A DNA stretch of 17,431 bases from Pseudomonadota bacterium (GCA_021783385.1 JAJXTX010000001.1:20998-38428); one strand, 5' to 3'; positions 9,132-17,029 are shown, counted from the first letter of the stretch. The notes: a model not told the origin generated them from the sequence alone. Numbers and translations: made by a program.

Positions 9132-9137
9132 TAAAAT
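9132..9137 (+). promoter_or_regulatory. Possible -10 element in the ibaG-kdsD divergent region
   Basis: TAAAAT at 9132-9137 matches the sigma-70 -10 consensus at five of six positions and lies in the only AT-rich patch of the 211-base gap between ibaG and kdsD. It would give kdsD a leader of about 115 bases. No good -35 is seen. The rest of the gap (9049-9259) has short hairpins such as GCTGC/GCAGC at 9185-9200 but no gene I can support. Confidence 0.3.
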
Positions 9138-9259
9138 GCTGATGTGCCATGGTAATGGAAATACGCTGGCGCAGAAACGACCGTGCTGCTCGAATGCAGC
9201 CGTCGGTGATCGCCGGTGCCGCCACAGGACAGGCATTCCCACTCCCTTGCCGAGCCGAC

Positions 9260-10285
9260 ATGAACGCACGCATCGCCCCCGCCTCACCTGCCACGGCCGC
9301 CGCAACCTCGCTCGATCCGGACGCCATCGTGCGCAACGCGCGCACGGTGATCGCCAGCGAGGCGGAGGCGATCCACGCGCTGGAGCCGCGCATCGGGCCG
9401 GCGTTCGTCGAGGCGTGCCGGCTGATCCTGGCCTGCAAGGGCCGCGTGGTGGTCAGCGGCATGGGCAAATCGGGCCACGTGGCGCGCAAGATCGCCGCCA
9501 CCCTTGCCTCCACCGGCACGCCGGCGTTCTTTGTGCATCCGGGCGAGGCCAGTCACGGCGACCTGGGCATGATCCTGCCGCAGGACGTGGTGCTGGCGCT
9601 GTCCTACTCCGGCGAGACCGACGAGCTGCTGTTCATCCTGCCGATGATCAAGCGGCAGGGCATTCCGCTGATTGCGATCACCGGCAAACCGTATTCCTCG
9701 CTGGCCACCGAGGCCGACGTGCATCTGGACGGCAGCATTTCCAGCGAAGCCTGCCCGCTCGGGCTGGCGCCGACCACCAGCACCACGGTGGCACTGGTGC
9801 TGGGCGACGCGCTGGCGATCGCACTGCTGGAGGCCCGCGGCTTCACCTCCGATGATTTCGCCCGCTCGCACCCCGCCGGCAGCCTGGGCCGGCGCCTGCT
9901 GCTGCACATCAGCGACGTGATGCACAGCGGCGACGACGTGCCGCGGGTCGCGCCGGAAGCCAACCTCACCACCGCGTTGGTGGAAATGACGCGCAAGCAT
10001 CTGGGCATGACCGCGGTGGTCGACGCCGAGCAGCGCCTGCTTGGCGTGTTCACCGACGGCGATCTGCGCCGCGCGCTGGACGACGAAGGCGTCGACCTGC
10101 GCGGCGCCACGGTGGCCGAACTGATGACCCGCGGCCCGAAGACCATCGGCGCCGACAAGCTGGCGGCCGAGGCGGCGCAGCTGATGGAAAAGCACCAGAT
10201 CCACGCGCTGCTGGTGGTCGATGATGAACAGCACGTGGTCGGCGCACTGAACATTCACGATCTGCTCCGTGCGCGCGTAGTTTGA
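9260..10285 (+). CDS. kdsD: Arabinose-5-phosphate isomerase (KdsD/KpsF family)
   Basis: Interconverts ribulose 5-phosphate and arabinose 5-phosphate, supplying the precursor of Kdo for the LPS core. The 341 residues have the expected architecture: an SIS sugar-isomerase domain at about 45-200, with SGMGKSGHVARKIAATLASTG, SYSGETDELL and LAPTTSTT, followed by two CBS domains at about 215-275 (ISDVMHSG to FTDGDLRRAL) and 285-341 (VAELMTRG to LNIHDLLRA). The HPGEASHGDLG segment contains the conserved Glu and His region of the active site. The ATG at 9260 is chosen because the product then starts like the family; an in-frame ATG at 9149 would add 37 residues lacking similarity. It is the first gene of the rightward Kdo/Lpt block. 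Its stop codon lies inside a strong hairpin (see that entry). Confidence 0.95.
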   Translation: MNARIAPASPATAAATSLDPDAIVRNARTVIASEAEAIHALEPRIGPAFVEACRLILACKGRVVVSGMGKSGHVARKIAATLASTGTPAFFVHPGEASHGDLGMILPQDVVLALSYSGETDELLFILPMIKRQGIPLIAITGKPYSSLATEADVHLDGSISSEACPLGLAPTTSTTVALVLGDALAIALLEARGFTSDDFARSHPAGSLGRRLLLHISDVMHSGDDVPRVAPEANLTTALVEMTRKHLGMTAVVDAEQRLLGVFTDGDLRRALDDEGVDLRGATVAELMTRGPKTIGADKLAAEAAQLMEKHQIHALLVVDDEQHVVGALNIHDLLRARVV

Positions 10286-10305
10286 TTCGCCGCTGGCGAA
10301 TCAAA
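10281..10305. repeat. Perfect hairpin overlapping the kdsD stop codon
   Basis: TTTGATTCGCC (10281-10291) and GGCGAATCAAA (10295-10305) form an 11-base perfect stem with a three-base GCT loop. The kdsD TGA (10283-10285) lies in the left arm. No T-run follows, so a classical terminator is not supported; an attenuating, stabilising or repeat role is possible. Confidence 0.65.
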
Positions 10306-10354
10306 CAAATCAGGCAAATCGCTCTTGACCCTGCCCCACCCAGAACCTTACCCC

Positions 10355-10903
10355 GTGCCCACTGATTACCTCGCCAACCTCCCCGCCGACCTGCTCGCCC
10401 GCGCCGCCCGTATCCGGCTGGCGGTGTTCGACGTCGACGGCACGCTTACCGACGGCCGGCTCTGGTACGGCGAGGACGGCCGCGAGACCAAGGTGTTCCA
10501 CGCGCACGACGGTCTCGGCCTGAAGCGGCTGCAGGCCTATGGCGTGCAGGTAGCGATTATCACCGCGCGGATCAGCCACACGGTCGCGCTGCGCGCCGCA
10601 GAGCTGGATATCGCCCACCTCTACCAGGGCCAGGGCGACAAGCGCGCCTGCCTGCGCGAGCTGCTGGACGCGCTGAAACTCACGCCGCCGCAGGCGGCCT
10701 TCGTCGGCGACGACCTGCCCGACCTGGCGCCGATGCGGCTGGCCGGGCTGGCCGTGGCGGTGGCCAACGCGCATCCCTGGGTGGTCGAGCAGGCGCACTG
10801 GCAGACCCGCCACGGCGGCGGCATGGGCGCGGCGCGCGAGGTATGCGATCTGATCCTGCACGCGCAGGGCCACCGCGACGCCGAGCGGGAGCACTGGCAG
10901 TGA
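10355..10903 (+). CDS. kdsC: 3-deoxy-D-manno-octulosonate 8-phosphate phosphatase
   Basis: HAD-family phosphatase that converts Kdo-8-phosphate to Kdo, directly following the KdsD/KdsA steps. The 182-residue product carries the motif I aspartates in FDVDGTLTDG (D26, D28), motif II in IITARIS, and motif IV in FVGDDLPDL. LAVAVANAHPWV and the C-terminal GGGMGAAREVCDLIL are typical of KdsC and contribute to the tetramer active site. The start is a choice: GTG at 10355 gives VPTDYLANLPADLLARAARIRL, which matches the N-terminus of Xanthomonas KdsC as I recall it; a TTG at 10325 would add ten residues. Neither has a strong Shine-Dalgarno. The stop codon overlaps the lptC start in GTGA (10900-10903), indicating translational coupling. 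Confidence 0.93.
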   Translation: MPTDYLANLPADLLARAARIRLAVFDVDGTLTDGRLWYGEDGRETKVFHAHDGLGLKRLQAYGVQVAIITARISHTVALRAAELDIAHLYQGQGDKRACLRELLDALKLTPPQAAFVGDDLPDLAPMRLAGLAVAVANAHPWVVEQAHWQTRHGGGMGAAREVCDLILHAQGHRDAEREHWQ

Positions 10904-11502
10904 GCCTGCGCCGGTGGCTGCGCGACCGGCGCGTGCCGGTGGCCAGCGTGCTGCTGGCACTGGCCGGCGGGCTGGTGCAGCTGGCGCTGTGGTGGATGGG
11001 CCCGGCCACTGCGCCGCCCGATTTCGTCGGTCCGCCGCGCTCCGGCTACACCCTCACCAACGCGCGGCTGTGGGCGTACAACGTCGACGGCAAGCCCGGC
11101 TTCCGCATGGTCACGCCGCACCTGGAGCGCCGCGAGGGCGACGACTCGCTCTACATCGACGCGCCCAGCTTCACGCTGCCCGCGCGCCGCGCCGGCGTGC
11201 CGGACTGGCAGGGCCGGTCGCTCTACGGCTGGGTCAACAAGGCGGGCACCGTGCTCAAGCTGCAGGGGCCGGTGAGCATGCACCGGCCCGCTTACGCCGG
11301 TGGCCCGGCGGCCGACCTGCAGACCTCCGACGTCACCGCCTACCCCAAGGAAAACCGCATGGAAACCGCGGCGCCGGCGCAGATGACGCAGGGCGACAGT
11401 AGAATGAGCGGGGTCGGCATGCGTGCCAACCTCACCGAAAACCATCTGGAGTTGCTCGATGACAGCCACGGCTCGTTTCCCCCGCGCAAACGCAAATCGT
11501 AG
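10900..11502 (+). CDS. lptC: LPS export system protein LptC
   Basis: Bitopic inner-membrane protein that receives LPS from the LptB2FG transporter and passes it to LptA across the periplasm. The 200 residues show a short basic N-terminus, one membrane span at about 12-34 (VASVLLALAGGLVQLALWW) and a periplasmic beta-jellyroll domain, recognisable by YTLTNARLWAYNVDGKPGF, TSDVTAYPKENRMET and a final ANLTENHLELL. The GTG at 10900 overlaps the kdsC stop and has GGGAG eight bases upstream. The 3' end overlaps lptA by 44 bases, longer than the usual few bases. Sequence conservation in LptC is low, so identification rests on topology and on its position between kdsC and lptA. Confidence 0.92.
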   Translation: MSLRRWLRDRRVPVASVLLALAGGLVQLALWWMGPATAPPDFVGPPRSGYTLTNARLWAYNVDGKPGFRMVTPHLERREGDDSLYIDAPSFTLPARRAGVPDWQGRSLYGWVNKAGTVLKLQGPVSMHRPAYAGGPAADLQTSDVTAYPKENRMETAAPAQMTQGDSRMSGVGMRANLTENHLELLDDSHGSFPPRKRKS

Positions 11503-12064
11503 GTTTGCCGCGGGCGTCCTGGCGGCGGCCGTACTCGCGCTGCTGCCGGCGCTGGTGTCGGCGAAGCAGTCCGATCGCCAGCAGCCGATGGACTACGTGG
11601 CCAAGTCCACCGAGGCGTTCAACGCGCCGAACACGGTCACCACGCTCAAGGGCAGCGTCAGGATCACCCAGGGCAGCCTGGTGATCAGCGGCGATCTCGC
11701 CAAGATCTACCTGGACGCCGATACCCAGATCGCCCGCGTGGTGGTCACCGGCAACCCGGCCCACATCCAGCAGCTTGACGACAGCGGCAACCTGATGACC
11801 GGCGACGCCGCCCAGCTCGATTACGACAACATCCACGGCATCGCGGTGCTCAGCGGGCACGCCGTGGTGAAGCAGCAGGGGCGCGGCCAGTTCGAGGGCG
11901 ACAAGCTCACCTACAACACCGCCACCAGCCAGATCACCGGCGAGGCCAATGGCGACGGCCTGGTGCACGGCGTGTTCCTGCCCAAGCCCAGACCGGCCGC
12001 CGCGGCAGCACCTGCCGTCACGCCAGCGCCCGCCAGCTCGACGCCCGCGCAGGAACTCCACTAG
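11459..12064 (+). CDS. lptA: LPS transport periplasmic protein LptA
   Basis: Periplasmic bridge protein whose beta-jellyroll units carry LPS from LptC to LptD/E at the outer membrane. The 201 residues begin with a signal peptide whose core is [17 protein letters not shown] and whose likely cleavage is after VSA at about residue 35. The OstA-type domain follows: [50 protein letters not shown] and [10 protein letters not shown]. The last 30 residues are an Ala/Pro-rich, probably disordered tail. The ATG at 11459 lies inside the end of lptC (44-base overlap) and has GGAG seven bases upstream, which supports this start and suggests coupled translation. lptB begins two bases after the stop. Confidence 0.94.
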   Translation: MTATARFPRANANRRFAAGVLAAAVLALLPALVSAKQSDRQQPMDYVAKSTEAFNAPNTVTTLKGSVRITQGSLVISGDLAKIYLDADTQIARVVVTGNPAHIQQLDDSGNLMTGDAAQLDYDNIHGIAVLSGHAVVKQQGRGQFEGDKLTYNTATSQITGEANGDGLVHGVFLPKPRPAAAAAPAVTPAPASSTPAQELH

Positions 12065-12066
12065 CG

Positions 12067-12786
12067 ATGCTCTCCGCCGAAGGTCTGCAGAAAAGCTTCA
12101 AATCGCGGCAGGTGGTGCGTGACTTCGGCTTCTCGATCCGCGAGGGCGAGGTGGTCGGCCTGCTTGGCCCCAACGGCGCCGGCAAGACCACCTGCTTCTA
12201 CATGGTGGTCGGGCTGATCGAGGCCGATGGCGGCAGCATCAAGCTCGACAAGCAGGACATCACCGGCCTGCCGATGCACGCGCGTGCGCGGCTGGGTATC
12301 GGCTACCTGCCGCAGGAGGCGTCGGTGTTCCGCCGGCTCAGCGTGGCCGACAACATCATGGCGGTGCTGGAACTGCGCCCCGGCCTCGACGCGCAGGCGC
12401 GCAGCAGCGAGCTGGAGAGCCTGCTTGACGAACTGAAGATCGGTCACATCGCCGGCCAGAAGGGCATCAGCCTATCCGGCGGCGAGCGCCGGCGGGTGGA
12501 GATCGCCCGCGCGCTGGCCGCGCAGCCGCGCTACATGCTGCTGGACGAGCCGTTCGCCGGGGTCGACCCGATCTCGGTCGGCGAGATCCAGCGCATCGTG
12601 CGCCACCTCAAGGAACGCGGCATCGGCGTGCTGATCACCGACCACAACGTGCGCGAGACGCTCGGCATCTGCGATCGCGCCTACATCCTCAGCGACGGCG
12701 AGGTGCTGTCGCGCGGCACGCCTGCGCACATCCTCGCCGACGAGAAGGTACGCGAGGTCTACCTGGGTCGCGAATTCCGCCTTTGA
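12067..12786 (+). CDS. lptB: LPS export ABC transporter ATP-binding protein LptB
   Basis: ATPase subunit that powers LPS extraction from the inner membrane as the LptB dimer bound to LptF and LptG, neither of which is encoded in this window. All ABC motifs are intact in 239 residues: Walker [10 protein letters not shown] at 34-42, Q-loop [13 protein letters not shown], signature LSGGERRR, Walker [14 protein letters not shown] and the H-loop histidine in ITDHNVRE. The [13 protein letters not shown] stretch is characteristic of LptB over other ABC proteins. It begins two bases after the lptA stop, with AGGA about 12 bases upstream of the ATG. A strong hairpin follows its stop codon directly. 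Confidence 0.97.
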   Translation: MLSAEGLQKSFKSRQVVRDFGFSIREGEVVGLLGPNGAGKTTCFYMVVGLIEADGGSIKLDKQDITGLPMHARARLGIGYLPQEASVFRRLSVADNIMAVLELRPGLDAQARSSELESLLDELKIGHIAGQKGISLSGGERRRVEIARALAAQPRYMLLDEPFAGVDPISVGEIQRIVRHLKERGIGVLITDHNVRETLGICDRAYILSDGEVLSRGTPAHILADEKVREVYLGREFRL

Positions 12787-12811
12787 GCGCCCGCGCCACC
12801 CGCGCGGGCGC
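12787..12811. repeat. Strong hairpin just after lptB
   Basis: GCGCCCGCG (12787-12795) pairs with CGCGGGCGC (12803-12811), a nine-base perfect GC stem with a seven-base loop, starting at the first base after the lptB stop. No T-run follows, so it is not a classical intrinsic terminator. It may stabilise the 3' end of the lpt message or partly separate it from rpoN. Confidence 0.55.
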
Positions 12812-12883
12812 CACGTTGGCAGGCTATGGCCGCGTCTGCGGGCACGCGCTAGGATGGCCGCGAGTTCCTTCGATCCGGCTTGC

Positions 12884-14353
12884 ATGAAACCTGCCCTGCA
12901 GTTTCGCCTTCACCAGCAGCTGACCCTGACGCCGCAACTGCAGCAGGCGATCCGCTTGCTGCAGCTGTCGCAGCTGGAGCTGGAAGCCGAGCTGCGGCAG
13001 ATCGCCGAAAGCAACCCGCTGCTGGAGTTTGCCGAAGACAGCGAGGACGCCGCGGTCGCCGAAGACGATGAGGCCGCCCCCGACTATGCGGCCAGCGCCA
13101 GCTCGACCGCGAGCAGCAGCAGCGAAAGCGAGGGTGACGAAGCCGCCGACTGGGCCGACGGCGGCGGCGTGGCCGAATCGCCGATCGACTTCTCCAGCAG
13201 CAGCCTCGGCAACAGCAGCAGCGCCGGTTCGCGCGGCGACGAGGAGTTCGAGCCGCAGAACGCCGCCCCGGAAACGCTGCAGCAGCATCTGCTGTGGCAG
13301 CTCAATCTGGCCTCGTTCAACAGCCGCCAGCACCTGATCGCCACCGTGCTGATCGACTCGCTCAACGCCGACGGCTACCTCACCGAAGGGCTGGAGGCGG
13401 TGCTCGCCGCGCTGCCGACCGACCTGCGCGCGAGCATCGGGGAGATCGACGCGGTGCGGCGCCAGCTGCAGGGCTTCGATCCGGCCGGCGTGGGCAGCCT
13501 GGACCTGCGCGACTGCCTGCGCGTGCAGCTGCAGCAGTTCGACCCGGCCACGCCGCAGCGCGAGCTGGCGCTGCGCATGGTCGATGGCGAGCTGGAGCTG
13601 CTCGCGCGCAACGACATCGCCCGGCTCGCGCGGCGCCTGCATGCGAGCGAGGACGACGTGGCCGCCGCCGCGGTGCTGATCCGCAGCCTCGATCCACGCC
13701 CCGGTGCGGCGCTCGACGCCACCCCGGTGGAATACGTGGCGCCGGATGTCTACGCGCTGCGCGACGGCAGCCGCTGGCGGGTCAGCCTGAACCTGGACGC
13801 GCAGCCGCGGCTGGGGCTGAACCAGCACTATTGCGGGCTGATCGCGCGTGCGCGCGGGGAGGACGCCAGCTGGATGCGCGGCCAGCTGCAGGAGGCGCGC
13901 TGGCTGATCAAGAGCCTGGAGTCGCGCGCCGAAACCCTGCTGAAGGTGGCCGAGGCGATCGTGCGCCGGCAAAGCGCCTTCCTCGACTATGGCCCGGAAG
14001 CCATGCATCCGCTGGTGCTGCGCGAAGTGGCCGAGGAGGTGGGCATGCATGAATCGACCATCTCGCGCGTCACCACGCGCAAGTATCTGCACACGCCACG
14101 CGGCACCTTCGAGCTGAAATACTTCTTTTCCAGCGGCGTTTCCACTGAGGACGGCGGCAGCGCCTCGGCCACCGCGATCCAGGCCATGCTGCGCAAGCTG
14201 ATCGACGCCGAGGATACGCGCAAGCCGCTGTCCGACCAGGCGCTGGCCGAGGAATTGCAGCGCAAGGGCATCCAGGTGGCACGCCGCACCGTCGCCAAAT
14301 ACCGGGAGGGCCTGCGCATCCCCAGCTCCAGCGAACGCCAGCGCGCCAGCTGA
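12884..14353 (+). CDS. rpoN: RNA polymerase sigma-54 factor
   Basis: Alternative sigma factor recognising -24/-12 promoters and needing AAA+ activators. The 489-residue protein has the glutamine/leucine-rich region I at the N-terminus (LTLTPQLQQAIRLLQLS), the core-binding domain, an HTH segment (LREVAEEVGMHESTISRVT) and the invariant RpoN box ARRTVAKYRE at about 466-475. Region II between about residues 46 and 130 is unusually acidic and serine-rich, with runs of Ser and Asp/Glu, and makes the protein slightly longer than the 477-residue E. coli form. The ATG at 12884 is chosen because MKPALQFRLHQQL is the family start; an upstream ATG at 12854 would add ten residues. The position after lptB and before hpf is conserved in proteobacteria. 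Xanthomonas carries two rpoN genes; this one corresponds to the copy beside hpf. Confidence 0.96.
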   Translation: MKPALQFRLHQQLTLTPQLQQAIRLLQLSQLELEAELRQIAESNPLLEFAEDSEDAAVAEDDEAAPDYAASASSTASSSSESEGDEAADWADGGGVAESPIDFSSSSLGNSSSAGSRGDEEFEPQNAAPETLQQHLLWQLNLASFNSRQHLIATVLIDSLNADGYLTEGLEAVLAALPTDLRASIGEIDAVRRQLQGFDPAGVGSLDLRDCLRVQLQQFDPATPQRELALRMVDGELELLARNDIARLARRLHASEDDVAAAAVLIRSLDPRPGAALDATPVEYVAPDVYALRDGSRWRVSLNLDAQPRLGLNQHYCGLIARARGEDASWMRGQLQEARWLIKSLESRAETLLKVAEAIVRRQSAFLDYGPEAMHPLVLREVAEEVGMHESTISRVTTRKYLHTPRGTFELKYFFSSGVSTEDGGSASATAIQAMLRKLIDAEDTRKPLSDQALAEELQRKGIQVARRTVAKYREGLRIPSSSERQRAS

Positions 14354-14490
14354 GTGACGCAGTCATCGACTCGGGAACTCGACGGGTGCAAAAGCGTCCA
14401 CATACGAGTAGACAGTGATTGACGATGCCGCGTGGCTGCGTGCAGCCGCCGTGCATCGAACCCGCCGCGCCAAGCGGCACTGCACCACCA

Positions 14491-14497
14491 GAGGAGG
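14491..14497 (+). promoter_or_regulatory. Ribosome-binding site of hpf
   Basis: GAGGAGG lies six bases before the hpf ATG at 14504. It is the strongest Shine-Dalgarno in the window and fixes the hpf start against the longer in-frame options upstream. This agrees with an abundantly translated hibernation factor. Confidence 0.7.
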
Positions 14498-14503
14498 CGC
14501 CCC

Positions 14504-14827
14504 ATGCAATTCCAACTCAGCGGCCGGCAGATCGAAGTCACCCAGGCCCTGCGCGAACACGCCACCGTCAAACTCGAACGACTCAAGCGCCTCGACGACA
14601 GGCTGATCAGCCTGGTGATCGTGCTGTCGGTGGACAAGCTGCAGCAATGCGCCGAAGGCACGCTCGGCGTCACCGGCGCGGTCCTGCACGCCGAGGCCGC
14701 CGAAGCCGACATGTACACCTCGATCGACCTGGTGTTCGACAAACTGGTCAACCAGCTGCGCAAGCACCGCGAAAAGGTCTGCGACAAGCACCAGCGCGAA
14801 GTGCGCCAGGAACGCCTCTACGGCTGA
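14504..14827 (+). CDS. hpf: Short-form ribosome hibernation promoting factor
   Basis: Small HPF/YfiA (RaiA) family protein that binds the 30S A/P region in resting cells and favours inactive ribosomes. The 107 residues correspond to the short type without the dimerisation domain of long HPF. Family segments are MQFQLSGRQIEVTQALREHA at the N-terminus, a middle HAEAAEADMYTSIDLVFDKLVNQLRKH and a basic C-terminus. An excellent Shine-Dalgarno supports the ATG at 14504. It lies 150 bases after rpoN; the gap contains a GGCTGC/GCAGCC hairpin at 14434-14447 and no clear promoter. Immediately downstream is the six-hairpin array, whose first stem begins inside the hpf stop codon, so the array would be transcribed as the 3' region of the hpf message. 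Confidence 0.95.
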   Translation: MQFQLSGRQIEVTQALREHATVKLERLKRLDDRLISLVIVLSVDKLQQCAEGTLGVTGAVLHAEAAEADMYTSIDLVFDKLVNQLRKHREKVCDKHQREVRQERLYG

Positions 14828-15018
14828 GAGGTTGTGACTCTTCAACCTCTCGGGCCGGCCAGGGATGGCCGGTCGCGGATCGGGTACGCCAGTACCTGAT
14901 CCGCGTGAGCGAGTCCGGACATGCGCCGGACTCGCGATGGAAGAAAACCACAGGAAGTGGTTTTCTTCACAAACTGCTGAGCCGCCGCTCCGCGGGCCGC
15001 CGTTCCGCGGCGGCCCGC
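14826..15018. repeat. Array of six consecutive hairpins between hpf and hprK
   Basis: Six non-identical stems follow one another. H1: GAGAGGTTG (14826-14834) with 14843-14851. H2: GGCCGGCC (14853-14860) with 14867-14874, one G-T pair. H3: CGCGGATCGGGTAC (14874-14887) with 14892-14905, one G-T pair, loop GCCA; the outermost base is shared with H2. H4: GCGAGTCCGG (14909-14918) with 14926-14935. H5: GAAGAAAACCAC (14940-14951) with 14957-14968, loop AGGAA. H6: GCGGGCCGCCG (14992-15002) with 15008-15018. Loops are four to eight bases. The H1 loop region holds GACTCTTCAA (14836-14845), also found in the purM insertion. No T-run follows. The remainder of the gap (15019-15110) has only a weak CACAAT -10-like site at 15055-15060. 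Confidence 0.8.
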
Positions 15019-15110
15019 CCGACCTCTTTCGAGACGCCCCTCCGTTCAAGCTGGCACAATGGCCCGGTCGCCGCGCAACTGCCCACCCAGGCTCATCATG
15101 CGGCACCAGG

Positions 15111-16070
15111 ATGCTTCGCTTGGACCGGATCAGCGCGCGACAACTCTACGACGGCGTCCACGAACGGATGGCCCTGCGCTGGGTCTCCGGCATGCGCGGC
15201 GAAGCGCGGGTGATCGACCCCGGCGCCACGCAGTCGCGCCGGCCCTCGATGATCGGCTACCTCAACGTCATCTACCCGAACAAGATCCAGATCGTCGGCA
15301 GCGAGGAGCTGAACTACCTCGACGGACTGGACTCGCGCCAGCGCTGGGAAGTGATGCACAAGATCGCCGCCTACCAGCCGGTGGCGCTGATCGTGACCAA
15401 GGACCAGGCGATTCCGGCCGACCTGCGCGAAGTGGCCGAGGAGACCAACACGCCGCTGTGGATCAGCCCCAAGCGCGGCCACGAGCTGCTGACCTATCTG
15501 CAGTACCACCTGGCGCGCATGCTGGCGGCGAAGACCACCCTGCACGGGGTGTTTCTGGAAGTGTTCTCGATCGGCGTGCTGATCACCGGCGAGTCCGGCT
15601 CGGGCAAGAGCGAGCTGGCGCTGGAGCTGATCAGCCGCGGCCACCGGTTGGTCGCCGATGACGCCACCGAGTTCACCCTGATTGCGCCCGACGTGATCGA
15701 CGGCAGCTGCCCGGAGCTGCTGCAGGATCTGCTGGAAGTACGTGGTCTGGGTGTGCTCAACGTACGCGAGATGTTCGGTCACATGTCGGTCAAGCCGTCC
15801 AAGTACCTGCGGCTGGTGATCCACCTCAAGCCGATGCGCGAGGGCGAGGATACCGAAGCGCTGACCCGCCTCACCGGCGACATCGGCCACCGCGAGATCT
15901 TCGACGTAGCGGTGCCGATGATCACCATTCCGGTGGCGCCGGGGCGCAATCTCGCGGTGCTGGTCGAAGCCGCCGTGCGCAGCCACGCGCTGAAAAGCAA
16001 GGGCATCGATCCGGCACAGACCTTCATCGACCGTCAGGCGCACCAGCTGCGCCGGCTGCCTCCGTGGTGA
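15111..16070 (+). CDS. hprK: HPr kinase/phosphorylase
   Basis: Bifunctional enzyme that phosphorylates HPr on a serine and removes that phosphate. Best known as a carbon-control enzyme in Firmicutes, it also occurs in some proteobacteria, including Xanthomonas. The 319 residues show an N-terminal MurF-like domain with [15 protein letters not shown], the conserved LHGVF histidine at 145, the P-loop GESGSGKS at 160-167, the [15 protein letters not shown] signature and the C-terminal [21 protein letters not shown] loop. The ATG at 15111 gives [15 protein letters not shown], matching the family start, though only AGG directly adjacent serves as an RBS. Frames extending upstream run into the hairpin array. 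It precedes rapZ by four bases and shares a block with EIIA and HPr, its likely substrate. Confidence 0.95.
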   Translation: MLRLDRISARQLYDGVHERMALRWVSGMRGEARVIDPGATQSRRPSMIGYLNVIYPNKIQIVGSEELNYLDGLDSRQRWEVMHKIAAYQPVALIVTKDQAIPADLREVAEETNTPLWISPKRGHELLTYLQYHLARMLAAKTTLHGVFLEVFSIGVLITGESGSGKSELALELISRGHRLVADDATEFTLIAPDVIDGSCPELLQDLLEVRGLGVLNVREMFGHMSVKPSKYLRLVIHLKPMREGEDTEALTRLTGDIGHREIFDVAVPMITIPVAPGRNLAVLVEAAVRSHALKSKGIDPAQTFIDRQAHQLRRLPPW

Positions 16071-16074
16071 ACCC

Positions 16075-16980
16075 ATGAACGAAAATTCCACTGCCCTGCT
16101 CAACCCGCCGCTCGACCCGCAGGAGATCCACCTGATCGTGCTCACCGGCCTGTCCGGTGGCGGCAAGACGGTGGCGCTGCGCGCGCTGGAGGATCTGGAG
16201 TTCTACTGCGTCGACAACCTGCCCTCGGCGCTGCTGCCGCAGCTGGTCGATGCGGTGATCCACGGCAACGGCGACACGCATCGGCGCATCGCGGTGGGCG
16301 TGGATGTGCGCAACCGCGGCGCCGATTTCACCCACATGCCGGCGGTGCTGTCGCAGCTGGCCGCCGCCGGCGTGCAGCTGCACCTGATCTTCCTGGATTG
16401 CCGCGACGAGGTGCTGATCAAGCGCTATTCGGAAACCCGCCGCCGCCATCCGCTGGCCACGCGCGGCGTGTCGCTGGCCGATGCGATCGTCGAGGAGCGC
16501 CGGCTGCTGCGACCTTTGATGGCGATTGCCGACAAGGTGATCGACTCCAGCGAGCTCAACGTGCATCAGCTGCGCCGGCTGGTCGCCAGCGGCTATGCGC
16601 AGGCCACTGCGGGGCTGACCCTGATGTTCCAGTCGTTCGCGTTCCGCCGCGGGCTGCCGCTGGATGCGGACTTCGTGTTCGACGCCCGCTGCCTGCCGAA
16701 TCCGCACTGGCAGGCGCACCTGCGACCGCTGTCGGGCAAGGACGCACCGGTGCGCGAGTTCCTCGATACGCAGCCGCTGGTGGCCGAATACTTCGCCGAC
16801 ACCGCGCGCTGGCTGGATACCTGGCTGCCGCGCTTCGAGCAGGACGACCGCAGCTACATGACGATTGCGGTCGGCTGCACCGGTGGCCGGCACCGCTCGG
16901 TCTACCTGGTCGAGAAGCTGGCGGCGCACTGCCGCAGTCGCCACGAAGGCGTGCTCACCTTTCACCGCGAACTCGAATGA
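16075..16980 (+). CDS. rapZ: RNase adapter protein RapZ
   Basis: Nucleotide-binding protein of the RapZ (YvcJ) family. In E. coli it delivers the GlmZ sRNA to RNase E and so controls glucosamine-6-phosphate synthesis; in this clade the RNA target is unknown. The 301 residues are slightly longer than E. coli RapZ, mainly through an N-terminal extension of about 15 residues. The Walker A is GLSGGGKT at 25-32, followed by ALEDLEFYCVDNLP; the C-terminal domain has MTIAVGCTGGRHRSVYLVEKLA, the conserved RNA and phosphosugar-binding region. The ATG at 16075 lies four bases after the hprK stop. The rpoN-hpf-(PTS gene)-rapZ order matches the E. coli cluster, with hprK occupying the place of ptsN. Confidence 0.94.
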   Translation: MNENSTALLNPPLDPQEIHLIVLTGLSGGGKTVALRALEDLEFYCVDNLPSALLPQLVDAVIHGNGDTHRRIAVGVDVRNRGADFTHMPAVLSQLAAAGVQLHLIFLDCRDEVLIKRYSETRRRHPLATRGVSLADAIVEERRLLRPLMAIADKVIDSSELNVHQLRRLVASGYAQATAGLTLMFQSFAFRRGLPLDADFVFDARCLPNPHWQAHLRPLSGKDAPVREFLDTQPLVAEYFADTARWLDTWLPRFEQDDRSYMTIAVGCTGGRHRSVYLVEKLAAHCRSRHEGVLTFHRELE

Positions 16981-17029
16981 TGGCCATGCCCATGCCCCCG
17001 ATCCACGCTTCCATCGCCGGAGACGCCCG

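Noticed and set aside
12814..12856. Sigma-54 or sigma-70 promoter for rpoN
   Set aside because: TTGGCAGG looks like a -24 element but there is no GC at the required -12 spacing; TAGGAT at 12850 has no -35 at normal distance.
12824..14092. Long open frame antisense to rpoN, 422 codons
   Set aside because: The product is Arg/Gln/Ala-rich low-complexity sequence with no motif, typical of antisense frames in GC-rich DNA; rpoN on the other strand is certain. The same applies to long antisense frames over hprK, rapZ, kdsD, murA and perM.
14826..15018. CRISPR array or tandem direct repeat
   Set aside because: The stems differ in sequence and there is no recurring direct repeat or uniform spacer.
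15051..15067. Sigma-54 promoter before hprK (CTGGCAC)
   Set aside because: The -12 GC is replaced by CG at the required spacing, so one essential element is missing.
16160..16185. Degenerate RapZ P-loop (GLSGGGKT)
   Set aside because: The essential glycines, lysine and hydroxyl residue remain; the change from GxSGSGKS is conservative.
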